64,000 bases of DNA from Fodinibacter sp963747405 (GCA_963747405.1 CAVVFG010000007.1:489083-553082), one strand, 5' to 3'. Shown: positions 31,723-40,588, counted from the stretch's first letter. The notes: generated by a model from the sequence alone, not told the origin. Translations and numbers: made by a program.

Positions 31723-34425
31723 TCAGCCGCCCGTCGGACGGGGATGCATGGAGTCCATTCCGGACTGGAGCGCCGATCGCGACACCACGCCCGGCGCGAC
31801 CGGCACCACGCGGTAGCTGAAGACCGAGCCGAAGTCCACGGAGAGCACCGGCTGCCCCGCAGCATTCGTCTCGGTGAACAGGCCGGTCCCGCCCCACGCG
31901 GTGACGAACCCGCCGCCGGCCACGGCGCGGGTGCTGCCGCAGCACGACGAGAACGTGGTGTTCGCGTCCGACACCGACCGCACGATCGAGGCCGTGCGGT
32001 TCATCGTGTCGATGTCGAGCTCGAGCACCCGGGGCACCCGGAAGCCTTCGCTCCCGTTGTCGAACACGGTGATGTGCCCGTTGGAAAGGCGCCGGGCGTC
32101 GTGCTGAGAGTTCAGGAACGGGTCGCGGTCCGCGCCGAGGACCGACAGGCTGCGCGCTGTCGGGGTCCCGCCCAGCTTCCAGTCGACCGATCCGTCGGAC
32201 TTGTTGATCCGGTAGACGGCGTCGAGGTGGCGTGAGGAGATGATCAGGCCGTCCCCGTCATCCTCCACCGAGTTGAGGTGGACGACGTCCCAGGTGTCCT
32301 GGCCGTTGATGGTGAGGTGGGCGAGATTCACGTGTGAGGCCGGCGTGAGGTCGCTCCACTCTGCGAACGCGAGGTGGTCGCGAGTCTTCCACGTCCACAC
32401 CACCGCGCCTGACGTGTCGAGCCGCACGACCTCGCAGTCGACCACCGTGGCGGAGACCGCGCCGCCGAAGGCCGTCATGTCGGTGCAGTCGCCACCGGTG
32501 CCCGCGCAGTCACGTGGCACGTAGCGGATGGCGTACCACCCGCCCTCCGCCGCTGGCACCAGGTCGTGCTGGTCGATGTGACCGCCCAGGCCGATGAGGG
32601 CGCTCTCGGTGCCGTCCCAGGCGCTCCGGTGGTAGACCGCGTCCAGCGCGTAGAAGATTCCGGCCTCGCCCCACATCAGGCCACCGTTCCCGGGGGCCAC
32701 CTTGGCGTCAGCCGGACGATGGGTCGTCGTCGAGCGCCACCAGACCGGAGTGCCGTGGTCATCGGCGACGACCACGTAGAGCGGGTTGCCGAGCGCCGGC
32801 GCGCCGCTACCCAGGGTGGGTGAGAGCACGTACCACTCGCTGGCAGGAGCGCCCGTACGGGTGACCTGTCGAGCGGGGAAGTCGGCCGGTAGGCAGCGGG
32901 CCGTCTGCTGCACATCGGCCCGTCCCGGCAGTGACAGGGTCCAGTGCAGCGCCTGCCCCGGTGCGAGCGAGAGGGGCACGCTGGCAGACGTGGTCAGGGC
33001 GGGCCGGCCGTCGAGGGCGACGGAACCGCCCGCGTCGACCGTGACGGTGGCGCTGACGCCGTCCGACGGGCACGACACCACGAAGTCGGTCACGGTGGCA
33101 TCGGGCCGCGGGTACATCGTCGGGCCGAGGTCGACGCTCGCCATGGGCGAGGCGTCGAGGTAGTAGCCGGCAACGTCGGCCAGCACGTCGGTGCTGCCCC
33201 CAGAGCCGTTGTACAGCGCGGCCTTGCCGTTGGCACCGACCGGCACCACGACCAGGTTCGGCACCGTCTGACCCGCCACGAAGTTCAGGTTCGACACCAC
33301 CGGCCGCGGCGCGCCATCAGGGGAGGCAGTCAGGAACCCCGACCCGCCCGGCGCCACCACCGTCACGTTCAGCACCACCGCAGCAACCCCCGACACCGGC
33401 ACCCCACCCTGACCCAGCACCGGCAGGTGCAGCGTGGCCCTGGCCGCGACCCGGGCCGCCGGGGCACCGACGCCCTTGCGCGTGTCCAGCACCCGCGCCG
33501 GACCCACCGACACGAACGCACCCGGGACAGCCGCGCTACCCGACAGGTAGTAGCCGGCAACGTCGGCCAGCAGGTCGGCGCTGCCCCCAGAGCCGTTGTA
33601 CAGCGCCACCTTGCCGTTCGCCCCGACCGGCACCACGACCAGGTTCGGCACCGTCTGACCCGCCACGAAGTTCAGGTTCGACACCACCGGCCGCGGCGCG
33701 CCATCAGGGGAGGCAGTCAGGAACCCCGACCCGCCCGGCGCCACCACCGTCACGTTCAGCACCACCGCAGCAACCCCCGACACCGGCACCCCACCCTGAC
33801 CCAGCACCGGCAGGTGCAGCGTGGCCCTGGCCGCGACCCGGGCCGCCGGGGCACCGACGCCCTTGCGCGTGTCCAGCACCCGCGCCGGACCCACCGACAC
33901 GAACGCACCCGGGACAGCCGCGCTACCCGACAGGTAGTAGCCGGCAACGTCGGCCAGCACGTCGGCGCTGCCCCCAGAGCCGTTGTACAGCGCCACCTTG
34001 CCGTTCGCCCCGACCGGCACCACGACCAGGTTCGGCACCGTCTGACCCGCCACGAAGTTCAGGTTCGACACCACCGGCCGCGGCGCGCCATCAGGGGAGG
34101 CAGTCAGGAACCCCGACCCGCCCGGCGCCACCACCGTCACGTTCAGCACCACCGCAGCAACCCCCGACACCGGCACCCCACCCTGACCCAGCACCGGCAG
34201 GTGCAGCGTGGCCCTGGCCGCGACCCGGGCCGCCGGGGCACCGACGCCCTTGCGCGTGTCCAGCACCCGCGCCGGACCCACCGACACGAAGCTGCCGGCC
34301 ACCACTGATGCCGCCGCCGGCCCGGAGACGACGCTGGAGGACGCGAGAGCAACCGGCCCGGCGAGTCCGAGCAGCACCCCGGTCACGACTACCGACAGGG
34401 ACCGGACCAAACGCGTGCGCACCAT
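31723..34425 (-). CDS. Secreted arylsulfotransferase-like protein with three near-identical N-terminal repeats
   Basis: 900 residues. A Sec signal peptide (residues 1-30) precedes three repeats (about 46-164, 175-293, 304-422), each with ARVLDTRKGVGAP, LPVLGQGGVPVSGVAAVV, LNFVAGQTVPNLVVVPVG and LADVAGYYL; these resemble actinobacterial cell-surface repeat modules that are common on secreted enzymes. An Ig-like linker (about 430-500) leads to an arylsulfotransferase/ASST-type beta-propeller: HIDQHDLVPAAEGG, NLAHLTINGQDTWDVVHLNS, WKLGG and QHDARRLSNGHITVFDNG contain conserved His/Arg residues. ASST enzymes transfer sulfate between phenols; activity here is inferred. No LPXTG anchor is seen, so it is probably secreted or bound through the repeats. 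Confidence 0.85.
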   Translation of the reverse strand: MVRTRLVRSLSVVVTGVLLGLAGPVALASSSVVSGPAAASVVAGSFVSVGPARVLDTRKGVGAPAARVAARATLHLPVLGQGGVPVSGVAAVVLNVTVVAPGGSGFLTASPDGAPRPVVSNLNFVAGQTVPNLVVVPVGANGKVALYNGSGGSADVLADVAGYYLSGSAAVPGAFVSVGPARVLDTRKGVGAPAARVAARATLHLPVLGQGGVPVSGVAAVVLNVTVVAPGGSGFLTASPDGAPRPVVSNLNFVAGQTVPNLVVVPVGANGKVALYNGSGGSADLLADVAGYYLSGSAAVPGAFVSVGPARVLDTRKGVGAPAARVAARATLHLPVLGQGGVPVSGVAAVVLNVTVVAPGGSGFLTASPDGAPRPVVSNLNFVAGQTVPNLVVVPVGANGKAALYNGSGGSTDVLADVAGYYLDASPMASVDLGPTMYPRPDATVTDFVVSCPSDGVSATVTVDAGGSVALDGRPALTTSASVPLSLAPGQALHWTLSLPGRADVQQTARCLPADFPARQVTRTGAPASEWYVLSPTLGSGAPALGNPLYVVVADDHGTPVWWRSTTTHRPADAKVAPGNGGLMWGEAGIFYALDAVYHRSAWDGTESALIGLGGHIDQHDLVPAAEGGWYAIRYVPRDCAGTGGDCTDMTAFGGAVSATVVDCEVVRLDTSGAVVWTWKTRDHLAFAEWSDLTPASHVNLAHLTINGQDTWDVVHLNSVEDDGDGLIISSRHLDAVYRINKSDGSVDWKLGGTPTARSLSVLGADRDPFLNSQHDARRLSNGHITVFDNGSEGFRVPRVLELDIDTMNRTASIVRSVSDANTTFSSCCGSTRAVAGGGFVTAWGGTGLFTETNAAGQPVLSVDFGSVFSYRVVPVAPGVVSRSALQSGMDSMHPRPTGG
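33161..33516 (-). repeat. Surface repeat, unit 3 (C-terminal copy)
   Basis: Third copy, again 387 bp from unit 2. It has the most differences (gcggcc and ggtgct near 33190-33215, changing Val to Ala and Ala to Thr) and is followed by the Ig-like linker rather than by another SGSAAVPGAF linker. Confidence 0.9.
33548..33903 (-). repeat. Surface repeat, unit 2
   Basis: Second copy, exactly 387 bp from unit 1. It reads LADLLADVAGYY where units 1 and 3 read DVLADVAGYY, showing that the copies are not completely identical. Confidence 0.9.
33935..34290 (-). repeat. Surface repeat, unit 1 (N-terminal copy)
   Basis: First of three direct copies, period 387 bp (129 codons): a 356-bp core plus a 31-bp linker coding SGSAAVPGAF. 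Copies differ by only a few bases, almost all synonymous, e.g. at the gcc/gtc codons near the ends. Confidence 0.9.
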
Positions 34426-34511
34426 CGAGCACCTTCAACCGGGACGGACCAACCTACGACGAGCGAACCGTACCGCCAGCCCTGGACCGGGTTCCGGGTG
34501 TTCGGGAAACT

Positions 34512-34529
34512 CTGTGGGGTCCCCCACAG
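34512..34529. terminator. Possible hairpin downstream of the DUF4184 gene
   Basis: An 8-bp arm (34512-34519) pairs with 34522-34529 with a 2-base loop, in the 171-bp spacer between the DUF4184 gene and the arylsulfotransferase-like gene. It could end the DUF4184 transcript or act as an operator for the next gene; stem-loop with such a short loop is marginal. Confidence 0.35.
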
Positions 34530-34596
34530 CCCCTCGACCCGATGGCACGGTGACGGGGCAGTGCAGGTGCGAGTGGACGCAGGCCAGCGGGAAGCG

Positions 34597-35352
34597 CTAC
34601 CCGCGGCGGCTCGTCACCTGGGCGGGGCGTGCCGCCCGAACCCACCACAGCACCCACGCCACCACCGCGCCGAGGGCCAGCCCCTCGCCGCCCGCGGTGG
34701 CCCCGCGGTACAGCGCCGACTCGAGGGAACCGTCGTTGTGCAACAGGCCGAAGACCACCCCGACGAGCGCACCCGTGGTCACCAGCACCCAGGCCACCCG
34801 GCGGTCGCCGCTCGTGCTGCGCAGGCCCTCGCCGTCGGGCGCCGTGTCGGCCAGGCGACGCCGGCACCAGATGAACAGCGCAGCCAGTCCCAGCAGCCCG
34901 CTGGCGAACTGGGCCCACTTGTAGCCGGGCAGGCCGAGGTGCTCGGTGTGCAGCCACGGCACCACCTCGACGCCCCAGCGACCGGCGTGGGTGAACGAGT
35001 CCCAGACGACGTGGGTCAGCGCTCCCAGCACCACCGCGAGCGCGGCCCAGGGCAGGTCGCGAAGAGCCACCCCCGGAGGCTGCGGCAGCCGCTCCCCCAC
35101 CGACCGCGGCAGCAGGTCGCGCGCGGGCCGCTGCGCCCACAGCCGCCACAGCCCGAACGCCAGGAGCCCCACGGCCAGGTCGACCGTCACCAGCCCCAGC
35201 GGGCTGTGGCTCAGCTGGGACGTGCGGCCGCGGGTGAGGAACCACGGGTAGTCCGGCGTCATCGAGCCGATGACCAGGGCCGCGGCCGGGAGCCGCTCCG
35301 AGCGCCCCACCACGGGCAGCACCGCGGCGACATGGCTCACGGTGAACGGCAC
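34597..35352 (-). CDS. DUF4184-family membrane protein
   Basis: 251 residues. The N-terminal MPFTVSHVAAVLP and the LVIGSMTPDYPWFL stretch are characteristic of DUF4184; several further hydrophobic helices follow (about 63-80, 108-125, 150-168, 192-210). His and Asp residues in SHVAA, SMTPDYPW and GALTHVVWDSFTH recall membrane metal-dependent hydrolases, but no function is established. ATG at 35352. It lies downstream of the rpsA terminator and is probably its own transcript. Confidence 0.88.
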   Translation of the reverse strand: MPFTVSHVAAVLPVVGRSERLPAAALVIGSMTPDYPWFLTRGRTSQLSHSPLGLVTVDLAVGLLAFGLWRLWAQRPARDLLPRSVGERLPQPPGVALRDLPWAALAVVLGALTHVVWDSFTHAGRWGVEVVPWLHTEHLGLPGYKWAQFASGLLGLAALFIWCRRRLADTAPDGEGLRSTSGDRRVAWVLVTTGALVGVVFGLLHNDGSLESALYRGATAGGEGLALGAVVAWVLWWVRAARPAQVTSRRG

Positions 35353-35404
35353 ACCACGACCCTAACCGGGCCGGGTCCCCTCGAACGGACGGTCCGCGAA
35401 CGCG

Positions 35405-35442
35405 CCGAGGCCCGGCCACCTCGTGGGGTGACCGGGCCTCGG
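35405..35442 (-). terminator. Hairpin terminator downstream of rpsA
   Basis: Arms of 11 bp (35405-35415 and 35432-35442) enclose a loop with an inner cac/gtg pairing. It lies 40 bp after the rpsA stop (35482) and just before the start of the DUF4184 gene on the same strand. GC-rich, no clear T-run, as is usual in these genomes. Confidence 0.6.
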
Positions 35443-35481
35443 CGGTGCGAACCGGCATCCGCGAACGGGTGCCGGCGCGCG

Positions 35482-36984
35482 TCAGTTGCCGGTGAGCTTC
35501 TCGCGCAGCGCGGCGAGCGCCTCGTCGGAGGCCAGCGTGCCCTCGGACGCCGGGGCCGGCGGGCGGGGCGCGCTGCCCTCGTCGTCGTCACCGGCCGGGG
35601 TCGCACCGGTCTCGGACGAGTACGAGGTCTCGTTGCTGCCACCCGCGGCGTCGGCGTCGGCCTTGGCGAAGGCCTCGACCTGGGCGCGGTGCGCCTCCCA
35701 GCGCGAGTGCGCCTCGGCGTACTGCTTCTCCCAGGTCTCGCGCTGCTTCTCGAAGCCCTCGAGCCACTCGTTGGTCTCGGGGTCGAAGCCCTCGGGGTAC
35801 TTGTAGTCCCCCTTCTCGTCGTACTCGGCGGCCATGCCGTAGAGGGTCGGGTCGAACTCGACCTGGTTGGCGCCGTCCTCGTTGGCCTGCTTCAGCGACA
35901 GCGAGATGCGGCGACGCTCGAGGTCGATGTCGATGACCTTGACGAAGATGTCGGTGCCGACGGTGACGACCTGCTCGGGCAGCTCGACGTGACGCTCGGC
36001 CAGCTCGGAGATGTGCACCAGGCCCTCGATGCCGTCGTCGACGCGCACGAACGCACCGAACGGGACGAGCTTGGTGACCTTGCCCGGCACGACCTGCCCG
36101 ATGGCGTGGGTGCGGGCGAAGTGCTGCCACGGGTCCTCCTGGGTCGCCTTCAGCGACAGGGAGACACGCTCACGGTCCATGTCGACGTCGAGCACCTCGA
36201 CGGTGACCTCGTCACCGACCTCGACGACCTCGGACGGGTGGTCGATGTGCTTCCAGGACAGCTCGGAGACGTGGACGAGACCGTCGACGCCGCCGAGGTC
36301 GACGAACGCTCCGAAGTTGACGATCGACGACACGACACCGGTGCGGACCTGGCCCTTGCCGAGCTCCTTGAGGAAGGTGGTGCGCACCTCGGACTGGGTC
36401 TGCTCGAGCCAGGCCCGGCGCGACAGGACCACGTTGTTGCGGTTCTTGTCGAGCTCGATGATCTTGGCCTCGATCTCCTTGCCGACGTACGGCTGGAGGT
36501 CGCGGACCCGGCGCATCTCGACGAGCGAGGCGGGCAGGAAGCCGCGCAGGCCGATGTCGAGGATGAGGCCACCCTTGACGACCTCGATGACGGTGCCGGT
36601 GACGACGCCGTCCTCCTCCTTGATCTTCTCGATCGTGCCCCAGGCGCGCTCGTACTGGGCGCGCTTCTTGGACAGGATGAGACGACCCTCCTTGTCCTCC
36701 TTCTGGAGGACCAGGGCCTCGACCTCGTCGCCCACGGCGACGACGTCGTTGGGGTCGACGTCGTGCTTGATGGACAGCTCGCGCGAGGGGATGACGCCCT
36801 CGGTCTTGTAGCCGATGTCGAGCAGGACCTCGTCGCGGTCGACCTTGACGATGCGACCGGCGACGATGTCGCCGTCGTTGAAGTGCTTGATCGTCGCGTC
36901 GATGGCGGCGAGAAGGTCTTCCTCAGAGCCGATGTCGTTGATGGCGATCTGAGGGGCGGTCGAGGCGACCGTAGTGGCAGTCAT
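35482..36984 (-). CDS. rpsA: 30S ribosomal protein S1
   Basis: 500 residues from ATG 36984 (MTATTVASTAPQIAINDIG). Four S1/OB domains (about 37-107, 123-190, 207-279, 294-367), each with the GxV...GGF pattern; domains 3 and 4 carry GFVDLGG-type and FGAFVRVDDGIEGLVHISEL motifs, like actinobacterial S1. The C-terminal 110 residues are acidic and low complexity. It helps initiate translation on leaderless or weakly Shine-Dalgarno messages. Divergent from the methyltransferase gene, with a 14-bp palindrome in the shared spacer. Confidence 0.97.
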   Translation of the reverse strand: MTATTVASTAPQIAINDIGSEEDLLAAIDATIKHFNDGDIVAGRIVKVDRDEVLLDIGYKTEGVIPSRELSIKHDVDPNDVVAVGDEVEALVLQKEDKEGRLILSKKRAQYERAWGTIEKIKEEDGVVTGTVIEVVKGGLILDIGLRGFLPASLVEMRRVRDLQPYVGKEIEAKIIELDKNRNNVVLSRRAWLEQTQSEVRTTFLKELGKGQVRTGVVSSIVNFGAFVDLGGVDGLVHVSELSWKHIDHPSEVVEVGDEVTVEVLDVDMDRERVSLSLKATQEDPWQHFARTHAIGQVVPGKVTKLVPFGAFVRVDDGIEGLVHISELAERHVELPEQVVTVGTDIFVKVIDIDLERRRISLSLKQANEDGANQVEFDPTLYGMAAEYDEKGDYKYPEGFDPETNEWLEGFEKQRETWEKQYAEAHSRWEAHRAQVEAFAKADADAAGGSNETSYSSETGATPAGDDDEGSAPRPPAPASEGTLASDEALAALREKLTGN

Positions 36985-37026
36985 GTAGTAGGAACTCCGA
37001 TGTGGACAGATGGAATCGAGTGGAAG

Positions 37027-37040
37027 GTGTGCGCGCACAC
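37027..37040. promoter_or_regulatory. Perfect 14-bp palindrome in the rpsA / methyltransferase spacer
   Basis: gtgtgcgcgcacac, with a nearby second inverted repeat (gaccg, caaa, cggtc at 37043-37056). It lies 43 bp upstream of rpsA on its coding strand and could bind a repressor or be part of the rpsA leader. Alternating purine-pyrimidine runs can be chance in 72% GC DNA, so this is a weak call. Confidence 0.3.
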
Positions 37041-37144
37041 GGGACCGCAAACGGTCACACGGGTGCTGGGCCAGCGTACTCGTGCGTGCACATGCGGGGC
37101 AAAACGTTCCGGATGCCGTGGCCGGGCTCACGGCCGGACCTCGC

Positions 37145-38020
37145 GTGACGCCGGGGGACGGTCCGCCGGTCGACGCCGCCGGACGGTGGCCGGTCGACGG
37201 TGACGAGACCCGGTCGGCGAACCGGTCGTGGTGGGACGGCGAGGCCGAGGACTACTACGCCGAGCACGGCGCCTTCCTCGGCGACAGCGAGTTCGTGTGG
37301 GGGCCGGAGGGGTGGACCGAGGCCGAGCTCGACCTGCTCGCGGTGCGCGACGGGATGACGGTGCTCGAGATCGGGTCGGGCGCGGCGCAGTGCTCGCGGT
37401 GGCTGGCACGCCACCACGACGTGCAGGTGGTGGCGAGCGACCTGTCGATGGGGATGCTGCGCACCGCGCGCCGGATCGAGGGCACGGCATCCGCGAACGT
37501 GGGTGAAGATCGCCGTGCCGCCGAGGATCTTCACCCACGTCCGGGGATGCGGGGGCGGCTGCCGTTGCTGCAGTGCGACGGGCTGGCGCTGCCGCTGGCC
37601 GACGCGAGCGTCGACCGGGTCTTCACGGCGTACGGCGTCGTGCCGTTCGTCGCGGACAGCGGCGCGGTGCTGGCCGAGGCGACCCGGGTGCTACGGCCGG
37701 GCGGTCGGTTCGCCTTCTCGACGTCGCACCCGGTGCGGTGGGCGTTCCCCGACGACCCGGGGCCCAACGGGTTGACCGCCACCACCTCCTACTTCGACCG
37801 CACGCCCTACGTCGAGAGCGCGGCCGGGGTGGTCACGTACGCCGAGCACCACCGCACCCTGGGTGACCTCGTGCGGCAGGTCGTGGCGGCCGGTCTGGTG
37901 CTGGTCGACCTCGTCGAGCCGGAGTGGCCGGCGCGCAACGAGCAGTCGTGGGGCGGGTGGTCGCCGCTGCGGGGACGGCTGCTTCCCGGGACGGCGATCG
38001 TCGTCGCCGACCGCCCCTGA
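37145..38020 (+). CDS. Class I SAM-dependent methyltransferase with palindromic in-frame insert
   Basis: 291 residues from GTG 37145. Methyltransferase type 11 fold: WDGEAEDYYAEHGAFLGDSE, motif I VLEIGSGAAQCSRWLA (residues about 78-93), motif II ASDLSMGM, then LPLLQCDGLALPLADASVD and VLRPGGRFAFST. Close relatives in Streptomyces (type DUF with AEHGAFLG) run directly from the helix after motif II into LPL..DA.ALPF; here about 22 extra residues (around 119-142) are encoded by a 64-bp palindromic element. The enzyme may still work because the insert is at a loop. Substrate unknown. No operon partner. Confidence 0.86.
   Translation: MTPGDGPPVDAAGRWPVDGDETRSANRSWWDGEAEDYYAEHGAFLGDSEFVWGPEGWTEAELDLLAVRDGMTVLEIGSGAAQCSRWLARHHDVQVVASDLSMGMLRTARRIEGTASANVGEDRRAAEDLHPRPGMRGRLPLLQCDGLALPLADASVDRVFTAYGVVPFVADSGAVLAEATRVLRPGGRFAFSTSHPVRWAFPDDPGPNGLTATTSYFDRTPYVESAAGVVTYAEHHRTLGDLVRQVVAAGLVLVDLVEPEWPARNEQSWGGWSPLRGRLLPGTAIVVADRP
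37487..37550. repeat. Palindromic element inserted in the methyltransferase gene
   Basis: 25-bp arms 37487-37511 and 37526-37550 (two mismatches, centre perfect for 15 bp: acgtgggtgaagatc and its complement) around a 14-base loop. The outer ends are gcatcc and ggatgc, the two halves of the window's common octamer. The reading frame is open through it, so it adds about 22 residues to the protein. See findings. Confidence 0.8.
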
Positions 38021-38116
38021 AAGCACCTGCTCCGCAACCCCCGCAGGCGGTTCTCCCGGGCGTACCTTGCTCCGCGGCACCAGCGTCGGTGCCGATGCCG
38101 AGGCGAGGAGGGGACG

Positions 38117-39618
38117 ATGTCGTCAGACGTCGAGACAGGCCGCATCACCACTGACATACCGGCGAGGTTGGACCGGCTGCCCTGGGGCCGATGGCACTGG
38201 ATGGTCGTGATCGGGCTCGGAACCGTCTGGATCCTCGACGGCCTCGAGGTCACCATCGTCGGCTCCATGTCCGACGCGCTGAAGTCCGCCGACACCGGGC
38301 TCGGCATGAGCAGCGCCGACATCGGCCTGGCCGGTGCCCTCTACGTGGCCGGTGCCTGCATCGGGGCCCTGTTCTTCGGGCAGCTGACCGACCGGTACGG
38401 ACGCAAGAAGCTCTTCCTCATCACCCTGGGGGTCTACACCGTGGCCACCGTGGCCACCGCGTTCGCCCCCGGGCCGCTCTGGTACTTCGTCGCCCGCACG
38501 GTCACCGGCATGGGAATCGGCGGCGAGTACGCGGCGATCAACTCCGCCATCGACGAGCTGATCCCCAAGGCGCACCGCGGCCGGGTCGACGTGGCCATCA
38601 ACGGCTCGTTCTGGGTGGGGGCCACCTTGGGCTCGCTGCTCACCATCCCACTACTGGACCCGTCGGTGGTCGACCCGGGGATCGGCTGGCGGCTCGCGTT
38701 CGGGCTCGGCGGCATCCTCGCCATCGGCGTGCTGCTCGTGCGGCGGCACGTGCCCGAGAGCCCCCGCTGGCTGTTCATCCACGGCCGCGAGGGCGAGGCC
38801 GAGACGATCGTGACGTCGATGAGAAGACCGTCGACGACGAGACACCCGGCGGGCTCCCCGACATCGAGGACGAGGCGATCACCATCCGGCAGCGGCGCAC
38901 CATCGGCATCGGCGAGATCGCCCGCACCGTCATCACGCTCTACCCGAAGCGCACCATCTTGTGCTTCTCGCTGTTCGTCGGCCAGGCGTTCCTGTACAAC
39001 GCGTTCTTCTTCACCTACGGCGACAGCCTCACCACGTTCTTCGCAGTGGAGCAGACCGGCTGGTACCTCGCCATCTTCGCGGTGAGCAACTTCGTCGGCG
39101 CCCTGCTGCTCAGCCGGTTGTTCGACACGGTGGGCCGGGTGCGGATGATCAGCGGCACCTACATCCTGTCCGGGACGCTGCTGGCGATCGCCGGTGTCGT
39201 CATCGGTGGGCTGAACGCGACCACGTTGACGATCTTCGGCTGCGTCATCTTCTTCTTCGCCTCGGCCGGGGCCAGCGCCGCCTACCTGACCGCCAGCGAG
39301 GTGTTCCCGCTCGAGACCCGGGCGCTGTGCATCGCGTTCTTCTATGCCGTCGGCACCGCGGTCGGCGGCATCAGCGGCCCGCTGCTGTTCGGCAGGCTCA
39401 TCGACAGCGCCTCGGAGAGCAAGGACGTCACCGTGCTGGCCATCGGCTACTTCATCGGTGCGGCGCTCATGGTGGCCGGCGGCATCGTCGCCGCGTTCCT
39501 CGGCGTCAAGGCCGAGGGCCAGTCGCTCGAGAGCATCGCCCAGCCGCTGACCGCGGCGGATGCCGACGGGGACGGCCCCGGCGGCAGGCGGAAGCTGCCG
39601 GCTCCCTCGTCGGCCTGA
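38117..39618 (+). pseudogene. MFS transporter, interrupted by a single frameshift
   Basis: Frame 1 from ATG 38117 gives an intact N-half (12-helix sugar/aromatic-acid transporter type, about six helices, with DRYGRKKLFLITLG between helices 2 and 3 and RTVTGMGIGGEY in helix 5). Near 38820 the frame is lost; the second half continues in another frame from about 38821 (EKTVDDETPG) to the stop at 39618, with helices 7-12 and ETRALCIAFFYAVGTAVG. Total length is 1502 bp; one added base makes 1503, a multiple of three, giving 500 residues. The break lies in tcgatgagaag: a missing c would restore tcg atc gag aag. It falls in the central cytoplasmic loop. A real mutation or a sequencing error cannot be told apart. 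Confidence 0.85.
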
Positions 39619-39622
39619 CCGA

Positions 39623-39671
39623 CCGCCGGCACCCCGGGCGCCTGGCTCAGACCAGCTCAGGGTGCCGGCGG
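39623..39671. terminator. Bidirectional hairpin between the MFS gene and UDP-sugar decarboxylase
   Basis: Twelve-bp perfect arms (39623-39634 and 39660-39671) with a 25-base loop that has its own small stem (ctgg...ccag). It lies between the MFS stop (39618) and the convergent gene ending at 39647 and overlaps that gene's last codons. Confidence 0.55.
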
Positions 39672-40588
39672 AACCACTCGATGGTGCGCAGCAACCCGTC
39701 CTCGATCGCGACCTCGGGTTTCCACCCCAGCACCGTCTCGGCCAGCGTAGTGTCGGGCCGGCGCACCGAGGGGTCGTCGACGGGGCGCTCGATGTGCTCG
39801 ATCGTCGACGACGACCCGGCCAGCTCGATGACCCAGTGCGCCAGGTCCAGCATCGACAGCTCGTGCGGGTTGCCGATGTTGACCGGCCCGGGTTGGCCGC
39901 TGCCGACCAGGGCGAGGATGCCGGCCACGAGGTCGTCGACGTAACAGATCGACCTGGTCTGCGTGCCGTCGCCGGCGACGGTCAGGGAGTGGCCGCGCAA
40001 TGCCTGTCGAATGAAGGTGGGGATGGCGCGTCCGTCGTCGGGCCGCATCCGCGGCCCGAACGTGTTGAAGATGCGCACGATGCCGGTGTCGACGTCGTGG
40101 GCGTTGCGGTAGGCCAGGGTGATCGCCTCGGCGAAGCGCTTCGCCTCGTCGTAGACACCGCGCGGCCCGACCGGGTTGACGTTGCCCCAGTAGGTCTCCG
40201 GCTGGGGGTGCACCTCGGGGTCGCCGTAGACCTCGGAGGTGGAGGCGAGAACGAACCGCGCGTCCTTCTCGCGGGCCAGGCCCAGGGCGTGCAAGGTGCC
40301 GATCGAGCCGACCTTCAAGGTCTCGATCGGGAGCTTGAGGTAGTCGACGGGCGACGCGGGGCTGGCGAAGTGCAGCACGACGTCGACCGGCCCCCCGACG
40401 TGGAGGTAGTCGGTGACGTCCGAGCGCACCAGGCGGAACCCGGGGTTGGGCGTCAGGTGCGCGACGTTGTCGGGGGACCCGGTGAGGAAGTTGTCGAGGC
40501 AGACGACCTCGTCACCACGGGCGAGCAGCGCCTCGCACAGGTGCGAGCCCAGAAACCCGGCGCCGCCCGTGACGACGGCACGTGTCAT
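39647..40588 (-). CDS. UDP-glucuronate decarboxylase-type NAD-dependent epimerase/dehydratase
   Basis: 313 residues from ATG 40588. Extended SDR: VVTGGAGFLGSHLCEALL (NAD-binding GxxGxxG), LDNFLTGSPDNV, HFASPASPVDYLKLPIETLKV, STSEVYGDPEVHPQPETYWG, and YDEAKRFAEAI with catalytic Tyr-x-x-x-Lys. These fit UDP-glucuronate decarboxylase (UXS), which makes UDP-xylose from UDP-glucuronate, and related UDP-sugar epimerases. It suggests a pentose donor for surface glycans. Its start overlaps the DUF3068 gene as ATGA. Confidence 0.86.
   Translation of the reverse strand: MTRAVVTGGAGFLGSHLCEALLARGDEVVCLDNFLTGSPDNVAHLTPNPGFRLVRSDVTDYLHVGGPVDVVLHFASPASPVDYLKLPIETLKVGSIGTLHALGLAREKDARFVLASTSEVYGDPEVHPQPETYWGNVNPVGPRGVYDEAKRFAEAITLAYRNAHDVDTGIVRIFNTFGPRMRPDDGRAIPTFIRQALRGHSLTVAGDGTQTRSICYVDDLVAGILALVGSGQPGPVNIGNPHELSMLDLAHWVIELAGSSSTIEHIERPVDDPSVRRPDTTLAETVLGWKPEVAIEDGLLRTIEWFRRHPELV

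Noticed and set aside
33161..34290. Three regularly spaced repeats considered as a CRISPR or satellite
   Set aside because: Units are 356 bp, in frame and code a known surface module; there are no short repeats with unique spacers.
32944..34308. 454-codon frame with RHHRHVQHHRSNPRHRH repeats opposite the arylsulfotransferase gene
   Set aside because: The His/Arg repeats are simply the complement of the three DNA repeats in the true gene. No ribosome site or independent support.
34498..37203. 901-codon open frame antisense to rpsA and DUF4184
   Set aside because: Shadow of two confirmed genes; Asp/Val/Leu-Gly rich translation arises from the reverse complement of the S1 domains.
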